Part shown: in pieces, positions 19,051 through 29,085 of the stretch
How positions within the stretch are numbered: position 1 is the stretch's first letter
Layout of the letters: each line of letters starts with the position of its first letter
Origin: Tepidiphilus sp. J10
Lineage (GTDB): Bacteria; Pseudomonadota; Gammaproteobacteria; Burkholderiales; Thiobacillaceae
Length of the DNA stretch: 64,000 nt
Reading direction: 5' to 3'
Assembly (NCBI GenBank): GCA_945897865.1
Contig: CAMDHJ010000001.1
Location: 26,678-90,677 of the forward strand
The notes under the pieces: generated by a model
What the model was told of the DNA's origin: nothing
Seen by the model: only the letters and a program-made list of their open reading frames with translations
Database searches by the model: none
Made by a program: the position numbers and the translations under genes

Positions 19051-20572
19051 GTGCCGCGAAGACAGGCAACGACATGAAACGGGAGTCCTTTCTCTATTCC
19101 CTCGGCGCTGCTGCGCTCTGGCGCGGGCTGGATCGCGTGGCGGGCCTCGCCAAGCATATCCTGATCGCAGCTGCCATCGGCTTGAGCGCCCAATTGGATG
19201 TGTTCTACATGGCGGTCGCCATCCTCGGTGTGTTGGTGTTCTCCTGGGCCCATTTGCTTGATGTGCTGGCTGTACCGCAACTGGTCAAAGCCCGACAGGA
19301 AGGAGATCAGGCGGGTTTCCAATCCCTGGCTGGCGGCTTGTTTGTCTTTTGTCTGCTCGCCTCGCTGCTGATTTTTGCCCTGTTCTATGGCCTGCGGGAA
19401 TGGATTGCGGCTCTGGCGCCCGGTTTCGATACGAAACGCAATGCCATGCTGGTCGATGCCCTTGCCTGGCTGGCCCCGGTGGCGCTGTTCTACATTCCGC
19501 TACGCATGTTGGGTTCCATCGCGCGGGCCGTGCGCCGTTTTACCTTGTTCTATCAAGCCGAATTTCTGATCTCGCTGGTGGTGCTGATCTGCGTCTTCGC
19601 CAGCCATGACGAGCATGTCCTGCTATGGGCATTCGGCCTCGGCGTGAGCGCCGCTTTTTTTTTCTTTTCGGGGCGCTACGCGGCTATTTCAAACCGTGGG
19701 GGCATCCGCTTAATCCGGCTGTTCTGGCCAGCCTGCAACTGGCCCCAGGCCTGCTGATCCTGCAGGCGACTCAGCATGTCAATGCCCTCACGGATCGCGT
19801 CTTCGTGTCTTACCTGCCCGAGGGTTCCATTGGCGCCCTGTCCTATGCCATGACCCTGGTGACCCTGGTTCCCGGCGTGCTCAGTATGGGCGGCTCATTC
19901 ATCACCATCCTGGCCGAAACAGCCAACCGGGATGAACGCGGTCGACGTCTGAATCAGGCCATCTCCTTGGCGATTTTTCTGGCTGTCGGCAGCACGCTGT
20001 TCCTGTTCCTGTTCGGCACGGCCTTGATCCAGGTCTTGCTTGAACGCGGCATGTTCGGCAGTACCGATACCCAACTCGTCTACTCCGCGCTGGCTGCCGC
20101 GTCGTGCATGATTCTGCCGCTGTTTTTGATGCCCCCCATGGACCAGGTGTTCCAGGTGGAAGGGCGCGTTGGCATCCTGGTCCGGCGTGCGTTGTTGGGC
20201 GTCGTGGTCAATGTCCTGCTCAACGCCTGGTTCCTGTTCGGCCTTGGCTGGGGGCTGCCCGGCATCGCCCTGGCTACTGCACTCAGCTACTGGGTACTTG
20301 TGTTGTTTGCAGGCCGGGCGATTTCGCGCATCGGGTTGACGCTTGACTGGCGGCGTCATCTTGTCTGGACAAGCTGGCTGTTCTTGTTCCTGTTGCCACT
20401 TTGGCCGCTCAAAGCCTTTGCGGCGCAAGCCGGCATCAATGCCTGGCTGCTGCTGGCGGTCAGTATGGCTGCCACGACGGTATTGCTGGTGCTCGCCGGA
20501 TTGACCTTTCCCGGCGTAGAGCGCGCCTTGGTGCAACAGACCCTGCGGCGCATGTTGGGTGCGGCACGATGA
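19047..20572 (+). pseudogene. MurJ/Wzx-like polysaccharide flippase interrupted by a frameshift in a T9 tract (19655-19663)
   Basis: ORF 19047-19757 covers the N-terminal half; ORF 19625-20572 in another frame continues the same membrane protein; homology switches at GCCGCTTTTTTTTTCTTTTCGGGGCG. Confidence 0.85.
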
Positions 20573-21498
20573 ATCCGCCACGCGTCTCGGTGATCACCCC
20601 CACTTACAACCGCGCTCACCTGTTGCCGCGTGTCTGGGCCTCGCTGCAAAGGCAGACGCTGGCGGATTTTCAGTGGATCGTGGTTGATGACGGTTCCAGC
20701 GATGACACCCACGCGGTGGTTGCCGGCTTTGCCGACCCGCGTATTCGCTATGTCTATCAGGAAAACCAAGGCTGCAACATGGCCCGCAACCGAGGTGAAC
20801 AGGAGGTCGAGGCCGATTACGTCGCCTTCCTCGACAGCGACGACGAACTCTACGCCGCCGATACCCTGGACATGATGCTGAGCACGTTGAGCACGGCGCG
20901 CCCGGAAATCGGTATGGCGTACTTCTCGGTTGTTGATGGAAAAAGTAAACAAGGACTCAATCAGATGGAGGGCGATTTACTGGAGATTGGTTATCAGGAT
21001 CTCATTTGCCAAATAAAGATATCGGGCGAATTCATGCCGTTTTTTCGTCGCGAGGTACTTAAGCTTGCCTCCTGGCCGTCATACAACGGCATGGAGGGGT
21101 TGCGACACTGGCGGCTTATCCAGCATCGCAAAGCCATCGTGGTGCGCAAGCCCGCACGTATTTACCACCGATACGAGGGCGACAACCTGATAAGTGCCGC
21201 CAGTGCCGTCAAACGTGCACACGAAATGGCCCTAGCCAGCTTGGATCTGATCGCCGAGCACCGTGCTGCCTGGCTTAGCTATTGCCCTTGTCAACTGGGA
21301 CGTTGGCTGTTCTATGCGTCGATGTATATGGCCCTTGCCGGTCAGCCTGTTAACGCACTCAAAACCGCTCTATCCGCATTTCCAAGAGCGGACTGGTCGA
21401 TCAGAAAGAAGGTACTGCTTCTAATAACGGGTTTGTTAGTCCCCACCCGCATCCGCCATTACCTGTTTTTTCGACGTTCACAAAGAAATACTGATTAA
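20569..21498 (+). CDS. Glycosyltransferase family 2
   Basis: RVSVITPTYNRAHLLPRVWASLQRQTLADFQWIVVDDGSSDDT, FLDSDDE; ATGA overlap with flippase stop. Confidence 0.93.
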   Translation: MNPPRVSVITPTYNRAHLLPRVWASLQRQTLADFQWIVVDDGSSDDTHAVVAGFADPRIRYVYQENQGCNMARNRGEQEVEADYVAFLDSDDELYAADTLDMMLSTLSTARPEIGMAYFSVVDGKSKQGLNQMEGDLLEIGYQDLICQIKISGEFMPFFRREVLKLASWPSYNGMEGLRHWRLIQHRKAIVVRKPARIYHRYEGDNLISAASAVKRAHEMALASLDLIAEHRAAWLSYCPCQLGRWLFYASMYMALAGQPVNALKTALSAFPRADWSIRKKVLLLITGLLVPTRIRHYLFFRRSQRNTD

Positions 21499-21513
21499 TT
21501 CGCTACCTGACAA

Positions 21514-22353
21514 ATGACAACGCACGCATCGGAAATAGCAACAGGCGCACGCTTCGAATTCGGCGCCAACTGGGCACAATTCTTGAAGTTGCTGAACAAT
21601 GAACGCATCGCCCTTGCAGAACAATCACTGCGCAATAAGCTGCATATGGAAGATTTGCAGGGGAAACGTTTTCTTGATATTGGCAGCGGCTCCGGGATAT
21701 TCAGTCTGGCCGCGCGGAGAATGGGCGCCAATGTTCATTCATTCGATTTCGACCCACAGTCGGTTGCTTGCACGGCCGAGCTGAAACGTCGCTATTTCGG
21801 CGACGATCCCGGCTGGATTGTCGAGCAGGCTTCGGTGCTGGACAAAGACTATTTGAAATCACTGGGGCAATGGGATGTGGTCTATTCCTGGGGAGTCCTG
21901 CATCACACTGGTGAAATGTGGCAGGCGCTTGGGAATGTAGTTCCATTGGTGCGTCAAGGCGGTGCCATTTATCTTGCTATCTATAATCACCAGCAGGTCA
22001 TGACCCCCATATGGACTTGGGTGAAGCGCTCTTATAACCGCCTGCCAGGCAGGCTGCGCTGGCTAATACTTGGACCTGCTCTGATTCGCTTGTGGGGGCC
22101 AAGAACAATATTTGATTTGCTGCGAGGACAGCCTTTCTATACTTGGCGGAATTACGCGAAACATGGCGTGCGAGGTATGTCAGCCTGGCATGACGTTATT
22201 GACTGGGTCGGTGGATATCCTTTTGAGGTAGCGAAACCAGAAGAGATATTTCGCTTTTACTCAAGACAAGGTTTTTTGCTAAAAGAATTGGTGACTTGTG
22301 GCGGCGGTTTGGGCTGCAATGAGTTTGTATTTGTTCATGCCGCCGTCGATTGA
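21514..22353 (+). CDS. Class I SAM-dependent methyltransferase
   Basis: FLDIGSGSGIFSLAARRMGANVHSFDFDPQSV, WDVVYSWGVLHHTG. Confidence 0.9.
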   Translation: MTTHASEIATGARFEFGANWAQFLKLLNNERIALAEQSLRNKLHMEDLQGKRFLDIGSGSGIFSLAARRMGANVHSFDFDPQSVACTAELKRRYFGDDPGWIVEQASVLDKDYLKSLGQWDVVYSWGVLHHTGEMWQALGNVVPLVRQGGAIYLAIYNHQQVMTPIWTWVKRSYNRLPGRLRWLILGPALIRLWGPRTIFDLLRGQPFYTWRNYAKHGVRGMSAWHDVIDWVGGYPFEVAKPEEIFRFYSRQGFLLKELVTCGGGLGCNEFVFVHAAVD

Positions 22354-22407
22354 GTATGTGGGTTATTCATTGCGCCTACTTGATCTCAGTGGTGTAGAGC
22401 CCCTGAT

Positions 22408-23499
22408 ATGGCGTCTCCAATGAAACTGCTGGTCGTAATACCCAGCATGAAAAGCGGCGGCGCTGAGCGCGTGGTCTCGCTGCTGTGCCATGAATGGGCG
22501 CGCAATCATGAAGTAATTCTGGCGCTTTTCGATGCACGTGCCCCCGCGTATGAAATCAACGCAAGAGTCGTCGATCTGCGAGCAGCATCAACCTTGGGAA
22601 TAATGCGCAAGCTGATCAATCCGATTCTGCGCACCAAGCGGCTGGCACGGCTGATAAGCCGAGAACAACCCGACCGCATATTCAGCTTTATGGAAAGCGC
22701 GAACTTTCCCGCCGTGTTGGCCGCATTACTGTGCGGTTGTGAGCGGAACCTAATCGTGAGCGTGCGTAACGATCCGCGAGCGTTCCCCTGGTTTCATCGT
22801 TGGCTGATGCCATTCTTCTACCGCACTGCTCATAGAGTTGTAGCGGTGTCGCGGGGCGTTGCTGATCGCCTGCACTACATGGGCATAGCGCGTCGAAACT
22901 TGTCAGTCATTCAAAATCCAGTGGATCGGAATATGTTGCAACGCCGAGCGGTAGAGCCAATACCTGCGGGCGTTATTGGAAAACAAGAGTTTATTCTCGG
23001 TGTGGGACGGCTGGATCATCAGAAAGGTTTTGACAGACTGATCGAAGCGTTTGCCCAGCTGCATAGCTCCTCAAAACTCAAACTCGTTATTCTGGGCGAA
23101 GGGCCGGAACGCCCCAGCCTGGAGCGGCAAGTGTCAGCACTAGGGTTGGAATCTCACGTCTCGCTGCTGGGAGCGGTTGAAAACCCTTTCCAGTTTTATC
23201 GCCGGGCACATTGTTTTGTGCTGAGTTCGCGCTATGAAGGCTGCCCAAATGTGCTGCTGGAAGCCATGGCACTGGAGTGTCCAGTCATTGCCTTTAATTG
23301 CGACTATGGGCCGAGTGAAATCATCATTGACGGTAGCAATGGCCTGCTGGTTGATGAGGGGGATGTCGCGGGACTTGCGTCGGCTATTTCACGTTTGAAT
23401 GAAGATGTTTCTTTGAGAAACAGAATGTCCGCTTCTGGACTTATTACGATCAATACCTTGTTCGCAACCAAGGTTGCGAATTCTTGGCTGGATGTTTGA
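22408..23499 (+). CDS. Glycosyltransferase family 4
   Basis: KSGGAERVVSLL, FILGVGRLDHQKGFDRLIEAFAQL, LSSRYEGCPNVLLEAMALECPVIAFNCDYGPSEII. Confidence 0.93.
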   Translation: MASPMKLLVVIPSMKSGGAERVVSLLCHEWARNHEVILALFDARAPAYEINARVVDLRAASTLGIMRKLINPILRTKRLARLISREQPDRIFSFMESANFPAVLAALLCGCERNLIVSVRNDPRAFPWFHRWLMPFFYRTAHRVVAVSRGVADRLHYMGIARRNLSVIQNPVDRNMLQRRAVEPIPAGVIGKQEFILGVGRLDHQKGFDRLIEAFAQLHSSSKLKLVILGEGPERPSLERQVSALGLESHVSLLGAVENPFQFYRRAHCFVLSSRYEGCPNVLLEAMALECPVIAFNCDYGPSEIIIDGSNGLLVDEGDVAGLASAISRLNEDVSLRNRMSASGLITINTLFATKVANSWLDV

Positions 23500-23757
23500 A
23501 ATGAATAAGTCAACTAAGCTGACGTTCTTGTTTATTTCCGGGAATCCTTGCGAATTTGTACATAGGGGTGGGGTGAGTGCTACGTGCGTAACAGGCTGGT
23601 TTTTGCGTAAACCTGATACAAGCTGCGCATGACCCGCTCAGGGTTGATTATGCCGAGAGCACTAAATCTATTCAATATATTTAATAGGTGGCTGTTTGGG
23701 GCGCAGGGTTGCTGCCATCTGGTCTCATGGTTTATTAAATAATATAATAACCTGACC

Positions 23758-24987
23758 ATGTTTATTTTTCGGCTTCGAGTCAATGAGCTCGGCTTTGTGG
23801 CCAGAATGTTCTTGCTGGCGCCTTATATATTCTTTGGGGTTGGCTTATCTCTTCTTTGGTTGTTTGATTGGGGTTTGGTCAACCCAGGCGAGTTGATGGT
23901 TATTTTATTGTTGCCTTTTATCTATTGGATTGTTGGGTTTGCTCCTATTCGGGCTGCAATCAAGCAATTCAAAAGCTTGCTTATTATATTTGTTGTTTTG
24001 TCCATCATCGGATTGCTGGGCGCCTTTGTTGGTGCAATCTTTGTCAATACTGATCTGATGCTGGTCAATGTATTTGCAATCTTTCGTTTGTTATTTGACT
24101 GCTTGCTGATTTATTTAACTGTGGTGTTGGTTGGCTTTTATCGACTTGGTATTTATAGTGCTTTATCTCTTGGGTTGGTCATTTCTTGTTTACTCAATCT
24201 TGTGGATTGGATGGGGCGAGGAATGGCTTATGAATCACTGGCAGGTCAGAATACCTTGGGGTTTGTGATTGCTCTGGGTTTTCCTTATATTTTGTTTCGG
24301 CTTTTATTTCGCTCCGTAAACATATACCGGCTGGTTATGAATTTGCTTGTCGTATTGATTGTTGTTGTTTCCGGTCTGTTGACCTGGTCCAAGGGGGCAT
24401 GGATTGGTATGTTGATAACAACAACCATACTTGTTATTTACTGGGGGGCAGCTTCCGTTAAAAAGTCCATCACTGCAATTGTGCTCGTGATGGCGGTCTC
24501 ATTTATTGCAACCGAATTTTTTGGAAGTCAGTTGTATAAGTTGGTTGAAACAGAAATTACCGCAAGCGCAGGCAGCGCATCAAACGAGATGCGCGAGGTT
24601 CAAATCCTAAATGGCATCCTGATTGGATTGGAATACCCATTTGGCGTTGGCAATAAAACCTACTATACAGCTGCTCGCAGTTTGGGCCTCGAATTTGTTT
24701 CCGGTGGTACTCCGCCCGATCCACATAACAGCTATGTACATGTCATGTCCGGCTTTGGGCTGATTGGTTTAATACCCTACCTATTAATCATGTTTTATCC
24801 CATGTATATCCTTTTGCGAGTGAGGGCATTGATGCCGGCTAGGGATTTCGTTATGCAATGTGTAGTGCTCATATCAATTTATTTTCAGGGCATGGTTACA
24901 GGGGAGGTTTTCACTCAACCATTGGCTTGGGTATTGATGGGCTCTTGTCTTGGGGTGTCTTGGGCATATACCCAAAGAAAGTCGTGA
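23758..24987 (+). CDS. O-antigen polymerase/ligase (Wzy/WaaL) family membrane protein
   Basis: Highly hydrophobic polytopic protein with GVGNKTYYTAARSLGLEFVSGGTPPDPHNSYVHVMSGFGLIGLIPYLL (Wzy_C-like PHN motif). Confidence 0.85.
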   Translation: MFIFRLRVNELGFVARMFLLAPYIFFGVGLSLLWLFDWGLVNPGELMVILLLPFIYWIVGFAPIRAAIKQFKSLLIIFVVLSIIGLLGAFVGAIFVNTDLMLVNVFAIFRLLFDCLLIYLTVVLVGFYRLGIYSALSLGLVISCLLNLVDWMGRGMAYESLAGQNTLGFVIALGFPYILFRLLFRSVNIYRLVMNLLVVLIVVVSGLLTWSKGAWIGMLITTTILVIYWGAASVKKSITAIVLVMAVSFIATEFFGSQLYKLVETEITASAGSASNEMREVQILNGILIGLEYPFGVGNKTYYTAARSLGLEFVSGGTPPDPHNSYVHVMSGFGLIGLIPYLLIMFYPMYILLRVRALMPARDFVMQCVVLISIYFQGMVTGEVFTQPLAWVLMGSCLGVSWAYTQRKS

Positions 24988-25047
24988 CGTCTGACCTGGC
25001 GCTCATGTGTATGCATGTACTTACTACTCTTTTGCGGTGATTATTAT

Positions 25048-25818
25048 ATGAATAATTATGAATATTGTGCTAATTGGGTTTTGGAACGGTCTCGTGGCAA
25101 TGCCCATAGTGTCCGTGTGCTTGACTATGGTTGTGGTTCCGGAGTTATTGTTGCTGATCTACGGAAACGTGGCATAGAAGCTTTTGGATGTGACGTGTTT
25201 TACGAGGGTGGTGACTCCTCGAAAGGTATTGATGCTTATCTGTTGGATGAGGGTGTCATTAGGAAAATGGAGCGTCATGTTGTTCCATTTGAGAGCAATT
25301 CCTTTGATTTTGTTGTAACCAACCAAGTCATGGAGCATGTAGATAGCTTGGATCGCGTACTTGAAGAAATTCATCGTGTATTGAAGCCGGGCGGACTCGT
25401 GCTGAGTTTGTTTCCAGACAAGGGGGTTTGGCGTGAAGGGCATTGTGGGATAGCTTTTTTGCATTGGTTCCCGAAGAACAGTCATTTTAGAATTTACTAT
25501 GCCACGGGACTACGAATGCTTGGATTTGGATACCATAAGGGTAACAAATCGGCGCTTCACTGGAGCCGAGACTTCTGTGCCTGGCTTGATAAATGGACGC
25601 ATTACAGGACGCGGCGAGAAGTTCGGGAGGCATACCATAAGCTTTTTGTTGAAGTCGTTCATGTTGAAGATAACTGGCTTCGATCAAGATTGAATGGTCG
25701 ATTTGCATTGTTTCGTGTGCTGCCGGCGAAATTGATGCGATTTATTGTTTGGAAACTGGCTGGTATGGTTTTTGTTGTACGTAAGCCAGTTCAGTTAAAT
25801 CAAGTGGTTGTGCAATGA
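25048..25818 (+). CDS. Class I SAM-dependent methyltransferase
   Basis: VRVLDYGCGSGVIVADLRKRGIEAFGCDV, FDFVVTNQVMEHVDSLDRVLEEIHRVLKPGG. Confidence 0.9.
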   Translation: MNNYEYCANWVLERSRGNAHSVRVLDYGCGSGVIVADLRKRGIEAFGCDVFYEGGDSSKGIDAYLLDEGVIRKMERHVVPFESNSFDFVVTNQVMEHVDSLDRVLEEIHRVLKPGGLVLSLFPDKGVWREGHCGIAFLHWFPKNSHFRIYYATGLRMLGFGYHKGNKSALHWSRDFCAWLDKWTHYRTRREVREAYHKLFVEVVHVEDNWLRSRLNGRFALFRVLPAKLMRFIVWKLAGMVFVVRKPVQLNQVVVQ

Positions 25819-25954
25819 TTAATCCATGCTTCCTTTTTACATTCATTCTGACGCATTTTTTAAATATCTCATTGGAGTAATCGTGTCGAGAAGTTTTACT
25901 ATCGAATTGGTGGCATGCCCTTGCTCGTTACTTTATATCCATTGATCGAAGACC

Positions 25955-27103
25955 ATGTGCTCCAGTCGTATTTGTCATGTCATTACTTCGTTATCGCAGG
26001 GCGGTACAGAGGAAATGTTGTTTCGTCTGTTATCCGCCAATGCACTTGCGCGTGAGGATGTGGTGCTGATCGTGCTGCGAAAACGTGGATACATGAGTGA
26101 TCGTTTTGAAAACCTTGGATTTCCAGTTAGATACTTGGGTATGTCTCCCGGCGTGCCTGATCCGTTCGCATTTCGGCACCTGATTCAGTTGTTCCAGCAA
26201 TATCGCCCCATGCTGGTGCAAACTTGGCTCTATCACGCCGACTTGTTGGGTGGCTTGGCCGCGAAGATGGCTGGAGTGCCACAAGTGGTTTGGAACATCC
26301 GCCAGGGCAATCTGGACCGCGACAAGAACAAGCGGCTCACGCGCTGGGTGGCGAAAGCGTGCGGCTTGCTGTCGACCCGCCTGCCGGATCGCATCGTCTG
26401 CAATTCCGAAAATGCGGCGGCCGCTCATCAGGCAGCCGGCTATGACGCAGGGCGATTCGTGCTCATTCCAAATGGTTTCGATCTGTCCTGCTACCAGCCC
26501 GACCCCGATGCGCGGCTGTCGGTGCTCGCCGAACTAGGATTGGATGCAACAGCCACGTTGGTCGGTTTGATCGCGCGGTTCGATGTGCAGAAAGACCATC
26601 ACGGCTTTGTCCAGGCGGCCAAGGTCGTGGCGGCGGCGCGGCCGGAGGTGCGCTTTGTGTTGGCGGGGACGGCGGTGGATGGCGAAAACCCGGGCCTGTG
26701 CGGTTGGATACGCGAGGCGGGGCTGCAAGATCGCGTGCATCTGCTGGGTCCGCGTCAGGATATTGCGCGACTCATGCCGGCGTTGGATGTGCTGGTTTCC
26801 TCCTCAATCGGTGAGTCTTTTCCCAATGTACTGGGCGAGGCGATGGCGTGTGGCGTGCCGTGTGTGGCGACCGACGTCGGCGATTCGGCGCGGATCGTGG
26901 CCGACACCGGCATTGTGGTGGCTCCTGGCCGGCCCGATCTGCTGGCGCAGGGTATCCTGGAATTGCTTGATGCCGGGCCGGAGCGACGCGCGGCGTTGGG
27001 AGCGGCGGCGCGGGAACGGGTGCGGACGCACTACGCCATGGATGCCGTGGCGGAACGTTACCAGCAGCTCTACCGCGATTTGATCGAGCGGAAGGTGGCC
27101 TGA
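25955..27103 (+). CDS. Glycosyltransferase family 4
   Basis: ITSLSQGGTEEMLFRLL, VLIPNGFDLSCYQPD, SSSIGESFPNVLGEAMACGVPCVATDVGDS. Confidence 0.94.
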   Translation: MCSSRICHVITSLSQGGTEEMLFRLLSANALAREDVVLIVLRKRGYMSDRFENLGFPVRYLGMSPGVPDPFAFRHLIQLFQQYRPMLVQTWLYHADLLGGLAAKMAGVPQVVWNIRQGNLDRDKNKRLTRWVAKACGLLSTRLPDRIVCNSENAAAAHQAAGYDAGRFVLIPNGFDLSCYQPDPDARLSVLAELGLDATATLVGLIARFDVQKDHHGFVQAAKVVAAARPEVRFVLAGTAVDGENPGLCGWIREAGLQDRVHLLGPRQDIARLMPALDVLVSSSIGESFPNVLGEAMACGVPCVATDVGDSARIVADTGIVVAPGRPDLLAQGILELLDAGPERRAALGAAARERVRTHYAMDAVAERYQQLYRDLIERKVA

Positions 27104-27105
27104 GC

Positions 27106-29085
27106 ATGTGCGGTTTTGCCGGCTTTCTCTGGCCGCGCCATGACCTTGGTGCCGGCGGTTTGACGGATACGGTTGAACGCATGGCGGCGCAACTTTCGCA
27201 TCGGGGACCGGACGACGCTGGGAGTTGGGTTGACGAACACCTCGGCCTGGCGCTGGGGCATCGTCGGCTGGCGATCCTGGAACTCTCGCCTGCCGGCCAT
27301 CAGCCGATGGCTTCGGACTGTTCGCGTTTTGTGTTGGCTTACAACGGCGAAATCTACAACCACCTGGAAATGCGGGCGGAGCTTGCCGCTGCGGGGTTGG
27401 AGTCGACCTGGCGCGGCCATTCGGATACCGAAACACTGCTGGCGGCGATCAGCCATTGGGGGTTGCCAGGCGCCTTGGCGCGCGCGGTCGGGATGTTCGC
27501 CTTTGCCCTATGGGACCGCGAGCAGCGCTGCCTGCATCTGGTGCGTGACCGCTTTGGCGAGAAGCCGCTTTACTACGGTTGGCAGGGGAGAGCGTTCCTG
27601 TTCGGTTCCGAACTCAAGGCGCTGGTTGCCCACCCAGCCTGGCAGGGCAAGGTCGATCGCGAGGCTTTGTCGTTGCTTCTGCGCCATAACCAAGTGCCTG
27701 GACCCTTTTCCATTTACCAGGACATCGGCAAGTTGCCGCCTGGTTGCCTGGTGACCTTGGAATGGGGGGAAGCCGGTCCACCATCGGGGCAACTCCCTGT
27801 GCCCCAGGCGTACTGGTCAGCGGATGCGGCGGCTGAGCTTGGGCATGCCCAGCCTTTTGGCGGTGACGAATCCGAGGCGGCGGATGAACTGGAGCGGTTG
27901 TTGCGTCGCTCGGTGCGCGGTCAGATGCTGGCGGATGTGCCGCTGGGTGCGTTTCTTTCCGGCGGCATCGATTCATCCACGATTGTGGCGTTGATGCAGG
28001 CGCAATCGGAACGCCCGGTGCGCACTTACACCATCGGTTTTCATGAGCCGGGTTACGACGAAGCGGAGCATGCCCGTGTCGTGGCCAAACGGCTTGGAAC
28101 TGAACATACCGAGTGGTACGTCACTGCTCGCGAGGCGATGGCAGTGATCCCGGAGTTGCCAAGCATCTATGACGAACCTTTTGCCGATTCATCCCAGATA
28201 CCTACTCTGATGATTTCGCGTCTAGCGCGCCAGCAGGTCACGGTGGCCTTGAGCGGGGATGGCGGCGACGAGTTGTTTGGCGGGTATGAGCGCTATTTCT
28301 GGGGTTTGCGCTTGTGGTCGCGCTGTGCGGCGATTCCCCGTTTCGCCCGCCAGGGGCTCAGCCGTTCAGCCAAGGCCATCCCGCAACAGACTTGGGACCG
28401 CGCTTATGCCCTGATGGAACCGCTGTTGCCCACGTCCAGGCGCTTCGCGCGGCCGGGTTACAAGATTCATCGCGCGGCGGATCTGGCGCTCGCCGCGTCT
28501 CCCGCCGAGTTGTACCGGGATTTGATTTCTCACTGGAAAGACCCGGCCAGTCTGGTCATCGGTGGCCGTGATCCAATAACGGAATGGGCGAAGCTGGACG
28601 CATCTGCCTGTCGCTGGGGCATGGCGGACATGATGATGTTGCAGGATACCCAGGGCTATTTGCCGGATGACATCCTGGTCAAGGTGGACCGTGCCGCCAT
28701 GTCGGCCGGCCTGGAAACGCGCGCGCCATTTCTCGACCACCGCTTGATGGAGTTTGCCTGGCGTCTGCCGCTATCGATGAAGCTGGGCGGCGGCACTGGC
28801 AAGCGCATCCTGCGCCAGGTGCTGTATCGGCATTTGCCGCGTGAATTGATGGAGCGTCCCAAGATGGGGTTCGGCGTGCCTTTGGGGGCGTGGTTGCGGG
28901 GGCCATTGCGCGACTGGGCCGAATATCTGCTTGATCCGGTGCGCATTGGGCAACAAGGCTACCTGCGTCCAGAGCCTATCCGTGCATTGTGGCAGGCGCA
29001 TCTGAACGGGCAGACCGAGGCGCATTACTACCTGTGGGATGTCCTGATGTTTCAGGCCTGGCTGGAGAGGCAGTATGCGAATTGA
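27106..29085 (+). CDS. asnB: Asparagine synthase (glutamine-hydrolysing)
   Basis: MCGFAGFLWP N-terminal Cys amidotransferase, LSHRGPDDAGSW, PLGAFLSGGIDSSTIVALM, VALSGDGGDELFGGY. Confidence 0.97.
   Translation: MCGFAGFLWPRHDLGAGGLTDTVERMAAQLSHRGPDDAGSWVDEHLGLALGHRRLAILELSPAGHQPMASDCSRFVLAYNGEIYNHLEMRAELAAAGLESTWRGHSDTETLLAAISHWGLPGALARAVGMFAFALWDREQRCLHLVRDRFGEKPLYYGWQGRAFLFGSELKALVAHPAWQGKVDREALSLLLRHNQVPGPFSIYQDIGKLPPGCLVTLEWGEAGPPSGQLPVPQAYWSADAAAELGHAQPFGGDESEAADELERLLRRSVRGQMLADVPLGAFLSGGIDSSTIVALMQAQSERPVRTYTIGFHEPGYDEAEHARVVAKRLGTEHTEWYVTAREAMAVIPELPSIYDEPFADSSQIPTLMISRLARQQVTVALSGDGGDELFGGYERYFWGLRLWSRCAAIPRFARQGLSRSAKAIPQQTWDRAYALMEPLLPTSRRFARPGYKIHRAADLALAASPAELYRDLISHWKDPASLVIGGRDPITEWAKLDASACRWGMADMMMLQDTQGYLPDDILVKVDRAAMSAGLETRAPFLDHRLMEFAWRLPLSMKLGGGTGKRILRQVLYRHLPRELMERPKMGFGVPLGAWLRGPLRDWAEYLLDPVRIGQQGYLRPEPIRALWQAHLNGQTEAHYYLWDVLMFQAWLERQYAN

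Noticed and set aside
23580-23783. 67-aa minus-strand ORF in the AT-rich gap
   Set aside because: No domain or credible start context; more likely chance ORF in a non-coding or decayed region.
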